Shown here: positions 34,219 through 42,281 of the stretch, in pieces
Layout: every line of letters starts with the position of its first letter
Numbering within the stretch: position 1 is the stretch's first letter
NCBI GenBank assembly: GCA_027023305.1
Contig: JALVVR010000048.1
Coordinates: 1 to 47,478, forward strand
Direction of reading: 5' to 3'
From: Campylobacterales bacterium
Lineage (GTDB): Bacteria > Campylobacterota > Campylobacteria > Campylobacterales > QNZT01
Length of the DNA stretch: 47,478 nucleotides
The notes under the pieces: generated by a model
Seen by the model: only the letters and a program-made list of their open reading frames with translations
Database searches by the model: none
What the model was told of the DNA's origin: nothing
Made by a program: the position numbers and the translations under genes

Positions 34219-34694
34219 TTTTTAGACTCTTTAAAAAGCCTTTTAAAATTATTTTTTTCTTCAAATGTTCTAAAAGCATTCGTTGGTATAAAATAATGAT
34301 TTGGATACTTAATTATCAAAATCCCACTTCCCACATCAACTAAGTCTTCTATCTCATTCCAGTGCCAAAGTAGATCTTCATGACTAAATTTTATACCATT
34401 TCTATCAACTACTACAGATATATCTTTTTCATCTTCAATATTTTTTAAAAACCTTCTCTTAGCTATATATTTTTTTCCATAATACCAATAAAAAAGCATA
34501 ACAGTTGCAAAAATCAATATAGCTACTTTACCTTTTAGCATTGCTCCAACTATTCCATACTGTAAAAGAGCTATAAAGAACCAGCCAATATACTTTTTTG
34601 CACTATGATTAAACTCATATTTATAAAGTTCATCAAAACTATTTTTTGCTACCTCTTTATCCCATACAAAGTTTAACTTTAACTCTTTAGACAT
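34209..34694 (-). CDS. YcxB-like C-terminal domain membrane protein
   Basis: About 161 residues when started at ATG 34694-34692 (an upstream in-frame start at 34757 would overlap the preceding gene by 71 bp). Two adjacent membrane segments (around YIGWFFIALLQYGIVGAML and VAILIFATVMLFYW) are followed by a soluble end, VVDRNGIKFSHEDLLWHWNEIEDLVDVGSGILIIKYPNHYFIPTNAF, which follows the YcxB-like C-terminal domain pattern (a beta-rich PH-like fold). Function unknown. Start choice is uncertain. It overlaps the upstream gene by 8 bp and is probably cotranscribed with it. Confidence 0.65.
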   Translation of the reverse strand: MSKELKLNFVWDKEVAKNSFDELYKYEFNHSAKKYIGWFFIALLQYGIVGAMLKGKVAILIFATVMLFYWYYGKKYIAKRRFLKNIEDEKDISVVVDRNGIKFSHEDLLWHWNEIEDLVDVGSGILIIKYPNHYFIPTNAFRTFEEKNNFKRLFKESKNQS

Positions 34695-35292
34695 GCTCTT
34701 CATTTTCCTCTTCATAAATTTCATCTCTACATATCTCTTTTTCTCTCTCCAATTCATCTAAAAGGGTTTTGGTTTCATCATATAATTTATAAAAAATCTT
34801 TGAGTTTTTATCAAAAAGTTTTTTTTGTTTTTTTGCATATAACCATGCAAATAAGATAGAACTAGCAAAAACACCATAAATCCACAATTGCCACTCTTTT
34901 AAATCAAGCAAAACTATAAAATACTGTACAGAAAAAAGTACAAAAAATTCAATAGAAAAGATTATTACTAAAACTGAACTATGTTCAAAATCTAATGTAT
35001 ATTTTTCTATTTCTTTCATTTTTGCAAGATTTTTATTGATTTTTTCTACTTTTTTTTGATAAGCATCACTTATAGAAGATTTATCTATTTTATCTATATG
35101 AATATTACTTAAATTATATTCAACATTTAATTGCTTGTATTCTTCTAATATCTCTGGATTTTCTTCCATTATTTTAAGTATTTCTTCAACACTTAATCTA
35201 TTTTTACCAGCTATTTTTTCAGCATCTTGTAGGATTAAGTTATAAAGACCTACCTCTTTTATCTCTTTTGCAACTCTTTTTAGATTTATCAA
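34687..35292 (-). CDS. Hypothetical membrane protein
   Basis: 201 residues, start TTG 35292-35290 with AGGAAG about 8 bases upstream. A helical, charged N-terminal half of about 100 residues (EIKEVGLYNLILQDAEKIAGKNRLSVEEILKIMEENPEIL) precedes two membrane segments (SSVLVIIFSIEFFVLFSVQYF and WQLWIYGVFASSILFAWLYA) and a coiled-coil, Lys/Glu-rich tail. I do not recognise a family. It lies downstream of the NO-reductase-like genes in the same direction, with a hairpin between. Confidence 0.65.
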   Translation of the reverse strand: MINLKRVAKEIKEVGLYNLILQDAEKIAGKNRLSVEEILKIMEENPEILEEYKQLNVEYNLSNIHIDKIDKSSISDAYQKKVEKINKNLAKMKEIEKYTLDFEHSSVLVIIFSIEFFVLFSVQYFIVLLDLKEWQLWIYGVFASSILFAWLYAKKQKKLFDKNSKIFYKLYDETKTLLDELEREKEICRDEIYEEENEEHV

Positions 35293-35317
35293 TATTAACT
35301 TCCTGATTTTTTATGAT

Positions 35318-35353
35318 GTTAAAGCTACACCTTCTATGAGATGTAACTTTAAC
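35318..35353 (-). terminator. Hairpin after the NO-reductase-like operon
   Basis: On the minus strand GTTAAAGTTACATC (35353-35340), a loop of 8, and GGTGTAGCTTTAAC (35331-35318) pair over 14 positions with two G-T pairs. There is only a weak A/T tract behind it, so the terminator call is tentative. Confidence 0.5.
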
Positions 35354-35362
35354 TAGTAGTTT

Positions 35363-37036
35363 TTATGCTTTATGATTTTCAGCTATAGTTTCTGGCTCTA
35401 TACCATAACTTGCTGTTTTATCTTCTGCAGGTAAAAATATACCTATAAGACCTTTAATTCCTACTGACATTACTATGTTATACAAAAATATAAACCAAGC
35501 TATAAGTACCATAGTACCACATATTGCAGCAAATACCATCAAAGGATTAAATTCACCATGAATATATAAATGTCTTCTTAGCATTCCATCAAGTCCTGCC
35601 ATACCACCAAATGCACCCATTCCTATACCACCTATTAGATATAACCAAAAGTGAGCATTTGAAAGTTTTTTAGAATACATCTCAGTATTATTTGTAACAA
35701 TTGGCCATAATACATATACAGCACTATAAAGTGTCATATAAAGTCCAACTATTAAAGCAATATGAACATGTGCCATGATAATCCATTGAGTATTATGTAA
35801 AACTCTATTCATACCCATATCTGCTTGGATAATAGCAGCTGGAACTGCTAAACCAAAACCAACAAGTCCACCAAGAAGATATTTAAGTTCCATTGTCATT
35901 TTTAGTGGTCTAGCTTTCCAAAGTGTAACTAGAGTAATAAATAGTGCAAGACCTTGAGTTAGAAGCTCAAAAGCTGTAACCATCTCTCCACTTATTAGTT
36001 TCATCATTTCAGGTTGTCCTTGATCAGCTAAAAGGTGATGAGACCAAACCATCCAAGAAACTAAAAGCTCAAGCATTAAAGCTGCCCTTGCAACATTTTC
36101 CATAAATAGTTTTTGACCTGTTATCAAAGTAGCTAAAAGATACCAAGAACCTGCAACATAAATAAGTACAAGACCATCAGCAACAAGATCAAGTCCCCAC
36201 CAAAAGTAGTTTTTATATAAAAGTGAATCAATAACTGTTACATCAAGTGCATGTCCACTAGCATCAAAAACTAAATACACAAGTACTAAAACACCTGCAC
36301 TTAAAATAACTATTGCATCTAAAAAAGTATCAACTGTACCCCTAAAGATAGCAACAACAGGAAGAGAAAGTGCTGGTTCTTTTGTATAAGGTGGCTTACC
36401 TGCAAGTTTATGTAAAAGGTTTAACATACCATCTATACCAAAACCACTTATCAAAAGTTCTTTTGTAGTTTTATTTTTATGAACACCAACTCTTTGAAAT
36501 ATTGTTGCATAAATATTATATATAAATCCAAGTGTTCCAACCATAATCAAAGCAACACCTATTATAAATACAATACCACCAACAACACTAAACTGTTTAG
36601 TATCAGCAGGAAGTGGCCAATATAAAGTATATAATGGAGCATATTGCCATACAAAAGCTGCTATCCAAGCCATAGCCGTACCTACTGTAATAAGTATCCA
36701 AACTGCATTTGCCAACTTTATACTATAAAGAGGTTTTTTAGTTAAAAATGGAACTAAAAACATAAATGCACCAAAAACCAACTGATATGTAGAACCAAAA
36801 ATACCAACTATTGGGTGAACAGTCATAATAGAAAAATAGTGTTTAGGATGATTGAACATCTCTGGAAGAGGATTAACTGGACCAGTTTGAACCATTTTCA
36901 TTATCATACCTTCAATAGCAACTAATCCAAAAAATAAAAAGCTCATAACAACTGCACGAAGTGTTACTTTTTGCAGTGCATTTAAACTTTTGTGATCAAA
37001 ATTTGTACCATTTATTAGATTTTTTGTAAAACTCAT
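35363..37036 (-). CDS. Non-canonical heme-copper oxidoreductase subunit I, probable nitric oxide reductase (gNOR-like)
   Basis: 557 residues with about 12-14 membrane helices. Heme-copper landmarks are present: H74 in MTVHPIVG (low-spin heme), the HH pair H333-H334 in VWSHHLLADQ (metal-B ligands), and H414, H423, H425 in HNTQWIIMAHVH (heme ligands). But the helix-VI motif, HLWVEG in cNOR or GHPEVY/GHNAV in oxidases, reads FWWGLDLVADGLVL: Asp283 stands where the third metal-B His should be and Asp287 where cNOR has its Glu. No Tyr cross-link motif exists. This fits the described NOR-type variants with altered active sites (gNOR) rather than an oxidase. The FNR/DNR-type promoter shared with nap and nir supports NO reduction. 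It overlaps its subunit II by 4 bp. Confidence 0.8.
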   Translation of the reverse strand: MSFTKNLINGTNFDHKSLNALQKVTLRAVVMSFLFFGLVAIEGMIMKMVQTGPVNPLPEMFNHPKHYFSIMTVHPIVGIFGSTYQLVFGAFMFLVPFLTKKPLYSIKLANAVWILITVGTAMAWIAAFVWQYAPLYTLYWPLPADTKQFSVVGGIVFIIGVALIMVGTLGFIYNIYATIFQRVGVHKNKTTKELLISGFGIDGMLNLLHKLAGKPPYTKEPALSLPVVAIFRGTVDTFLDAIVILSAGVLVLVYLVFDASGHALDVTVIDSLLYKNYFWWGLDLVADGLVLIYVAGSWYLLATLITGQKLFMENVARAALMLELLVSWMVWSHHLLADQGQPEMMKLISGEMVTAFELLTQGLALFITLVTLWKARPLKMTMELKYLLGGLVGFGLAVPAAIIQADMGMNRVLHNTQWIIMAHVHIALIVGLYMTLYSAVYVLWPIVTNNTEMYSKKLSNAHFWLYLIGGIGMGAFGGMAGLDGMLRRHLYIHGEFNPLMVFAAICGTMVLIAWFIFLYNIVMSVGIKGLIGIFLPAEDKTASYGIEPETIAENHKA

Positions 37037-37647
37037 TTATTACCTCCATCTTTACATCCAACTACTTCAACGAAATCTTTAACTTGCATTAAATCTTTTC
37101 CATCCTCACTATATTGAGCTGGTCCAGAATACTCAGTAGATGTCATATCAAAAACTCCATTATGATTAAATGTCCATAGCATTTCATTTTTATCCAAAAT
37201 ACTAGTAACATCAGTACCAGGATTTACTTGCATTTGAGTTACTAGCGACCCATCTTTTCTAAACAATCCAAATCCATAAACTAAATCTTCACTTCTAATA
37301 TCAAATTTGATTGTTTGACCACATTGAATAGTTATTTTTTTAGGAATTCCTATCCATTTATGATCTTTAATCTTAAAGCTATATGAAGCATCAGGTTTAA
37401 TATGTTCTCTTGAAATATCTTGAGATACCCAAGGAATACTATTGTATGTAAATATATGATGTCCTACACCACCTGCAACTAAAAATGCGATATAACCATA
37501 AAATGGTATTCGCACAACCGACTTAACCTTTTCTTTTCTTGTTAGGTTATAACCAAACCATGCAACAATTGATATAATCATCACTGCATAGATGGTATAA
37601 GCAACCTCATGAAAAGCCAACAACTCAATAGAGCTCTTAAATGTCAT
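37033..37647 (-). CDS. Cupredoxin-type subunit II of the heme-copper oxidoreductase, lacking CuA ligands
   Basis: 204 residues with two N-terminal membrane segments (VAYTIYAVMIISIVAWFGY and PFYGYIAFLVAGGVGHHIF) and a periplasmic cupredoxin fold resembling COX2: HKWIGIPKKITIQCGQTIKFDI, YGFGLFRKDGSLVTQMQVNPG, WTFNHNGVFDMTSTEYSGPAQYSED. In CuA proteins the last stretch reads CxExCGxxHxxM; here both Cys and the His are absent (TSTEYSGPAQYSED), so it cannot hold CuA, and no heme c motif replaces it. Electrons must therefore come directly to subunit I, perhaps from quinol. AAGGAG lies upstream of the ATG, and it is the first gene behind the FNR/DNR-type promoter. Confidence 0.8.
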   Translation of the reverse strand: MTFKSSIELLAFHEVAYTIYAVMIISIVAWFGYNLTRKEKVKSVVRIPFYGYIAFLVAGGVGHHIFTYNSIPWVSQDISREHIKPDASYSFKIKDHKWIGIPKKITIQCGQTIKFDIRSEDLVYGFGLFRKDGSLVTQMQVNPGTDVTSILDKNEMLWTFNHNGVFDMTSTEYSGPAQYSEDGKDLMQVKDFVEVVGCKDGGNK

Positions 37648-37678
37648 CTTTTTCTCCTTATTATTGAAATAACTCCAT

Positions 37679-37720
37679 ATTATAAGAAAAAAATTGTTTT
37701 TTTAACTTGATTCACATCAA
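37679..37720 (-). promoter_or_regulatory. Class II FNR/DNR-type promoter of the NO-reductase-like genes
   Basis: TTGATTCACATCAA at 37707-37720 (TTGATGTGAATCAA on the minus strand) and TATAAT at 37684-37679. The box centre is 41.5 bp before the predicted start (37672), as for nap, nirS and nirF. Confidence 0.88.
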
Positions 37721-38054
37721 CAAAAAAGATTAATCTTTATTTATTAATAGAATTTAAGAAAGATTCCTATAAATAAAACTATAAAATTATATTTTTTTTA
37801 GAAAATAAATAACTCAACTTTCACACATAAAACCCAACTCTTTTTGAGTATAAGCACTGAGTACAGCGATAATTTATAAAAAGTTTTTATTGTCCACAAC
37901 ATTTTTAATTAAGTCAAAAAGCCCATTATCGACATCTTAAGAAATGTGAGTTCATACTTACTAATAGGAGGGGTAAAGATTTACATAATTATTACTAAAA
38001 ATCTTTAGAAATGAGCCTCTAAACTAGTCAAGTCCATTAAATTTTAATTAAGTT
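37721..38054. other. Unassigned intergenic region with one hairpin
   Basis: No gene with a ribosome site is visible. The part 37721-37900 is A/T-rich. A stem TAAAGATTT (37974-37982) / AAATCTTTA (37999-38007) with a 16-base loop lies downstream of pheA and may end its transcript. A short frame of about 28 codons (37922-38007) has no clear start. I see no RNA family that I recognise. Confidence 0.4.
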
Positions 38055-38909
38055 TTATTCAAACTGTAGATTAGAATAATGCTCATTTTTTGCACTATAT
38101 GTACCCAAAATCTTAACTTCCGTTGAAAAAAAATCTAACTCCTCTAAAGCTCTTTTCATACAATCACTCTCAACATGACCTGCTATATCAGCATGAAACT
38201 GGGTAGCTTTAAGTGAATTTTCAGCAGAGTAACTTTCTAACTTTAAAAGATTTATCCCATTCGTAGCAAATCCACCCAAAGCTTTATAAAGGGAAGCTGG
38301 AATATTTCTAACTTGAAAGATAATAGAAGTTATATAACTTTTAGATTTATCATATGATGGTATCTCTTTATTTTTTGATAGTATAAAAAATCTGGTGGTA
38401 TTTCCTTTTACATCCTCAAAATGCTCTTGTAAAATCTCTAAATCATAAATCTTACCAGCAAGTGATGAAGCTATAGCTCCTAAAGATTTATCATTTAACT
38501 CTTTTATCTCTTTTGCACTTCCTGCTGTATCAAGTTTTGCTATTGGAGTTATATCTAACTTACTAATATTGTGTGAACATTGAGCTAAAGCTTGAGGATG
38601 TGAAGCAACATATCTTAAATCTTCTTTATTTGATCCCTTTACCCCAAGCAAACAGTGAACTACTGGTTGAAAATGTTCTCCTACTACATAAAGATTCATC
38701 TTCGGAATAAGTCTATATATCTCCTCTACACGACCTGCAGTTGAGTTTTCAAGTGGAATCATAGCATATATAACTCTTTCATCCTCTACCATAGCCATTG
38801 CCTCAGCAAAAGTTTCACAAGCAACAGGTGATAAATCAGGATAAAAACTAAGACATGCTTGCTCACTATAAGCACCTGCCACACCTTGATAAGCTATTTT
38901 GGTAGTCAT
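38055..38909 (-). CDS. pheA: Prephenate dehydratase
   Basis: 284 residues: a prephenate dehydratase domain (IAYQGVAGAYSEQAC, PLENSTAGRVEEIY, YVASHPQALAQC, the catalytic NTTRFFIL with the TRF motif) and a C-terminal ACT regulatory domain (SIIFQVRNIPASLYKALGGFATNGINLLKLES, the ESRP-like site reading LESYSAEN). It converts prephenate to phenylpyruvate in phenylalanine synthesis and is presumably inhibited by phenylalanine through the ACT domain. There is no chorismate mutase domain. It follows porB by 37 bp in the same direction. Confidence 0.96.
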   Translation of the reverse strand: MTTKIAYQGVAGAYSEQACLSFYPDLSPVACETFAEAMAMVEDERVIYAMIPLENSTAGRVEEIYRLIPKMNLYVVGEHFQPVVHCLLGVKGSNKEDLRYVASHPQALAQCSHNISKLDITPIAKLDTAGSAKEIKELNDKSLGAIASSLAGKIYDLEILQEHFEDVKGNTTRFFILSKNKEIPSYDKSKSYITSIIFQVRNIPASLYKALGGFATNGINLLKLESYSAENSLKATQFHADIAGHVESDCMKRALEELDFFSTEVKILGTYSAKNEHYSNLQFE

Positions 38910-38946
38910 ATTAATCTTTTATTGAAGTTGAGGAGAAGAAGAGTTT

Positions 38947-39897
38947 TTAAACTCTTGCTTCTTCTCTTCTTTGTAGATACTCCCACTGAGCATCTACTCT
39001 TTTTTGCCACTCATCTAATACATGAGCATTTTCAGGTTTAAACAAGTGTTTAAATCTTCCTTGAGATGCTAAGTAATCTTTAACAGGAATTATTTTTTTA
39101 GGTCTATAAAGTATGTTTAACTCTTTTCCATCTATTATCTCGTATAAAGGAAAAACTAAACTCTCTGTTGCTAAGTCAGATACATCTATTGTCTCATTTG
39201 GAGCAAATTTCCACTCAGTTGTACATGCACTCATGGCATTGATATAACAAGGTCCATCAGTTGCTAGTGCTTTTTGGAAAGATTTCACCATAAGTTTCCA
39301 TTTATTTGGTGCGACTTGTGCAACATAAGGAGCTCCGTGAGCTGCCATAATCCCAACTAAATCTTTTTTGTTTTGTTTCTCTCCATAACTTACTCTTCCA
39401 GCTGGACTTGTTGTAGTTGAAGCTCCTATTGGAGTAGATGAACTTCTTTGTCCTCCAGTATTTGCATAAACTTCATTGTCAAGACAGATATATGTAAAGT
39501 CATGACCTCTCTCAACAGCTCCACTTAGCCACTGAAAACCTATATCATAAGTACTTCCATCACCACCAAATGCAACAAATTTCACACTAGAATCAGGATC
39601 TTTTAAAGTACCTTTTCTCTTTCTAGCTTTATACATAGCTTCTGCACAACTAGCAGTAGTTGCAGAGTTTTCAAAACCAACATGGATCCAACTTGTATCC
39701 CATGATGTATATGGATAAACTGCTGTTGAAACTTCTAAACATCCAGTATTTGTAGAGATAACAAGTTCATCATCTGTACAGTTCATAAGCTCTCTTACGA
39801 TGATAGAGTGAGCACACCCAGGACATAGTAGGTGAGCTCCCTCAAATCTATCATTTGAAGTTGAAAACTCTTTTAAATTTTTTATTATTTTACTCAT
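38947..39897 (-). CDS. porB: Pyruvate:ferredoxin (flavodoxin) oxidoreductase beta subunit PorB
   Basis: 316 residues with the thiamine-diphosphate site of the family: CPGCAHSIIVRE, GCLEVSTAVYPYTSW, FGGDGSTYDIGFQWLSGAVERGHDFTYICLDNEVYANTGGQRSS (GDGS..N metal/TPP motif). Four Cys for a [4Fe-4S] cluster are spread through it. With PorA, D and G it oxidises pyruvate to acetyl-CoA or, in autotrophs using the reductive TCA cycle, carboxylates acetyl-CoA. It is the last gene of porGDAB. Confidence 0.95.
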   Translation of the reverse strand: MSKIIKNLKEFSTSNDRFEGAHLLCPGCAHSIIVRELMNCTDDELVISTNTGCLEVSTAVYPYTSWDTSWIHVGFENSATTASCAEAMYKARKRKGTLKDPDSSVKFVAFGGDGSTYDIGFQWLSGAVERGHDFTYICLDNEVYANTGGQRSSSTPIGASTTTSPAGRVSYGEKQNKKDLVGIMAAHGAPYVAQVAPNKWKLMVKSFQKALATDGPCYINAMSACTTEWKFAPNETIDVSDLATESLVFPLYEIIDGKELNILYRPKKIIPVKDYLASQGRFKHLFKPENAHVLDEWQKRVDAQWEYLQRREEARV

Positions 39898-39906
39898 AAC
39901 TCTCCC

Positions 39907-41133
39907 CTACTTTTGCTCAAAAAATTCTAAAGTTGGACCTCTTAGTCCACTAAATTTTTGTACTTTACCGATAATCTTACCAGCTTTTGCACACTCAGCT
40001 AAATCTTTATATATACCTTTTAAATGCTCTTGAGTCATATCTCTACCACCAAGACCATAGATATAGTTTACCATAGGTACAAAGTTTCCACTACTATACA
40101 TTGCTGCTGCTACTTCATTGTAAAGCATACCCATAGCACCACCTGGAGCACTTCTATCAAGACAAGCTACAGCTTTTACATTTGAAAGAGCATCTCTTAT
40201 ATCATCAAAAGGGAACGGTCTTAAAACTCTAGGAGCAACAACTCCAGCTTTTATACCATCTTTTCTCATCGCTTTTGCTGCAGTAACTGCACTCTCAACA
40301 GTAGTACCAAGTGCTATGATAGCAACATCAGCATCTTCCATCAAGTAACTCTCAACTCTGTTGTATTTTCTACCTGTTTTTTTCTCAAACTCGGCAAAAA
40401 CTTTTTCGATAACATCTCTACTATCCATCAAAGCTTTATGTTGTTTAGCTTTATGCTCAAAGTGCCAATCCTCTTCAGTTTGAGCACCATAAGTAACAGC
40501 TCTGCTAAAATCAAGTAAATCATCTTTAGCAACATACTCACCCATAAAAGCATAAGCATCTTCATCTTGTAGAGGCATAACTTTTTGAGCAGTATGAGAA
40601 CATATAAAACCATCTTGATGAACTGCAACAGGAAGTCTTACACTCATGTCTTCACCAATTTTAAATGCACAAAGCATCAAATCATAAGATTCTTGTGGAT
40701 TAAATGCACAAAGATTTATCCATCCTGCATCTCTTGTTAAGTACATATCTGAGTGATCACCATTTACATTTAGTGGTGCAGCCAAAGCTCTGTTTACCAT
40801 TGCTAGTACGATAGGAAGTCTCATACCACTAGCTTGATAAAGTACTTCCACCATCAAAGCTATACCTTGTGAACTACTTGCAGTAGCAACTCTACCACCA
40901 GCTGCAGCAGCTCCAACACATCCACTCATAGCAGCATGCTCACTCTCAACCATAACAAACTCACCATCAATATAGCCATCAGCTAAAAACTTCGCATAGT
41001 TTTGAACTGTTGGAGTAGATGGTGTGATAGGATAAGCTGCAACAACATCTATCTGAGCTTGTCTCATGGCTTGTGAAAAAGCCATATTACCATCCCAAAC
41101 TTCTACCTCTTGTAACTCTAATTTCTCTGCCAT
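39907..41133 (-). CDS. porA: Pyruvate:ferredoxin (flavodoxin) oxidoreductase alpha subunit PorA
   Basis: 408 residues. MAFSQAMRQAQIDVVAAYPITPSTP opens the pyrimidine-binding domain; EFVMVESEHAAMSGCVGAAAAGGRVATASSSQG and the later DVAIIALGTTVESAVTAAKAMRKDGIKAGVVAPRVLRPFPFDDI (transketolase C-like domain) complete the alpha pattern. Packed 9 bp before porB and 2 bp after porD. Confidence 0.95.
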   Translation of the reverse strand: MAEKLELQEVEVWDGNMAFSQAMRQAQIDVVAAYPITPSTPTVQNYAKFLADGYIDGEFVMVESEHAAMSGCVGAAAAGGRVATASSSQGIALMVEVLYQASGMRLPIVLAMVNRALAAPLNVNGDHSDMYLTRDAGWINLCAFNPQESYDLMLCAFKIGEDMSVRLPVAVHQDGFICSHTAQKVMPLQDEDAYAFMGEYVAKDDLLDFSRAVTYGAQTEEDWHFEHKAKQHKALMDSRDVIEKVFAEFEKKTGRKYNRVESYLMEDADVAIIALGTTVESAVTAAKAMRKDGIKAGVVAPRVLRPFPFDDIRDALSNVKAVACLDRSAPGGAMGMLYNEVAAAMYSSGNFVPMVNYIYGLGGRDMTQEHLKGIYKDLAECAKAGKIIGKVQKFSGLRGPTLEFFEQK

Positions 41134-41135
41134 TA

Positions 41136-41537
41136 TTAATCCTTACTCTTTTTCTTTTTCTCAGGCCACTTAGCAAGTGCATCTTCATTTTTATCATTTT
41201 CACCAAACATTAAAAGTGATTTTGGATTTGTAGGACAAACTTCCACACAAACACCACAACCTTTACAGTGATCATAATCAACACCTATCATCTTTTTATC
41301 ACGACTTATGATAGATGTATCTGGACAATATACCCAACAGTTTTGACAATCTATACATATATCTCTATTATAAACTGGCTTTAAAACTCTCCAATCACCT
41401 ACATATGCTTTATATGAGTTCCACTCTGCATAAGGCCTATCTTCTTGCTTAGTTTCAACTGCTTTATCAAACTCACCATCAAACGAGAAAAGCAGTGTTC
41501 CATCATTTACTTCATCCCAACCTACATAATTACTCAT
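41136..41537 (-). CDS. porD: Pyruvate:ferredoxin oxidoreductase delta subunit PorD (2x[4Fe-4S])
   Basis: 133 residues with two ferredoxin clusters, CIDCQNCWVYCPDTS and CKGCGVCVEVCPTNP. It carries electrons from the thiamine centre to ferredoxin or flavodoxin. An N-terminal extension of about 55 residues is typical for the Helicobacter/Campylobacter protein. Confidence 0.94.
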   Translation of the reverse strand: MSNYVGWDEVNDGTLLFSFDGEFDKAVETKQEDRPYAEWNSYKAYVGDWRVLKPVYNRDICIDCQNCWVYCPDTSIISRDKKMIGVDYDHCKGCGVCVEVCPTNPKSLLMFGENDKNEDALAKWPEKKKKSKD

Positions 41538-41546
41538 TTTTCACCT

Positions 41547-42104
41547 CTACTTAACTTCATTGTAAGCTCGCTCAATAGCGGCCATGTTTGCATCTATAAT
41601 CTTTTGTGGAAACTTAGAAAGTACTTTTAACATAGCATTTTGAAAGTAATCCAACTCAAACATACTAGAAACTTTCATCAAAGCTCCAAGCATAGGAGTA
41701 TTTGGTATAGCTCTTCCTATAGTATCAAGTGATATTTGCATACAATCAACTACATATACTTCTTTTCCTCTTAACTTTGGAACACTGTCCATAAGCTCCT
41801 CTTTGCTTAAATGTGAAGTTATGATGTATTTTGTAGTATCTTTCTCATGTGCTGTTATATCAGCAGTAAACACTAATGCTGGATCGATAACCAAAACATA
41901 ATCTGGATGCATAAATTTTTCATGATTTAGTATAGGCTCTTCATCTATTCTATTATAAGCTGTCATTGCAGCTCCCCTCTTTGCAGAACCGTAAAATGCA
42001 AATGCTTGCACCTCTTTCCCCGTATTTGCCACAACATCAGCCAAACCTTTAGCACCTGTTACAGCACCCTGTCCAGCTCTGCTATGCCATCTCATCTCTA
42101 GCAT
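41547..42104 (-). CDS. porG: Pyruvate:ferredoxin oxidoreductase gamma subunit PorG
   Basis: 185 residues of the POR gamma domain: MLEMRWHSRAGQGAVTGAKGLADVV, then AFAFYGSAKRGAAMTAYNRI and GAMNPMLGALMKVS-like NTPMLGALMK. First gene of the operon porG-D-A-B, the order known from Helicobacter pylori. The promoter should lie in the 177-bp gap upstream (42105-42281), where I see only A/T-rich sequence. Confidence 0.93.
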   Translation of the reverse strand: MLEMRWHSRAGQGAVTGAKGLADVVANTGKEVQAFAFYGSAKRGAAMTAYNRIDEEPILNHEKFMHPDYVLVIDPALVFTADITAHEKDTTKYIITSHLSKEELMDSVPKLRGKEVYVVDCMQISLDTIGRAIPNTPMLGALMKVSSMFELDYFQNAMLKVLSKFPQKIIDANMAAIERAYNEVK

Positions 42105-42281
42105 GAACTCTCCTTATTAAATTAGGTTATCACATGTTACATTATTACTCTTAATCTTGTCAGATTATCAAAACAAGATATATAATATTTTTTTATCTTT
42201 TAGCCACTATATTTTACTTTATACAATATTTTGTAGTCATCCTAATACTTATAAATTTTAGTCGTTACTTTTGGTAACATA

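Noticed and set aside
35363..37647. Calling the heme-copper genes a cytochrome c oxidase
   Set aside because: The helix-VI His-Tyr motif is missing, CuA ligands are missing in subunit II, and the promoter belongs to the denitrification set.
37964..37990. Possible tracrRNA anti-repeat (AGGGGTA matches the complement of TACCCCT in the CRISPR repeat)
   Set aside because: Only 7 bases match without a gap, the flanking bases do not pair, and the site is 9 kb from the array. A chance match of this size is expected in 47 kb.
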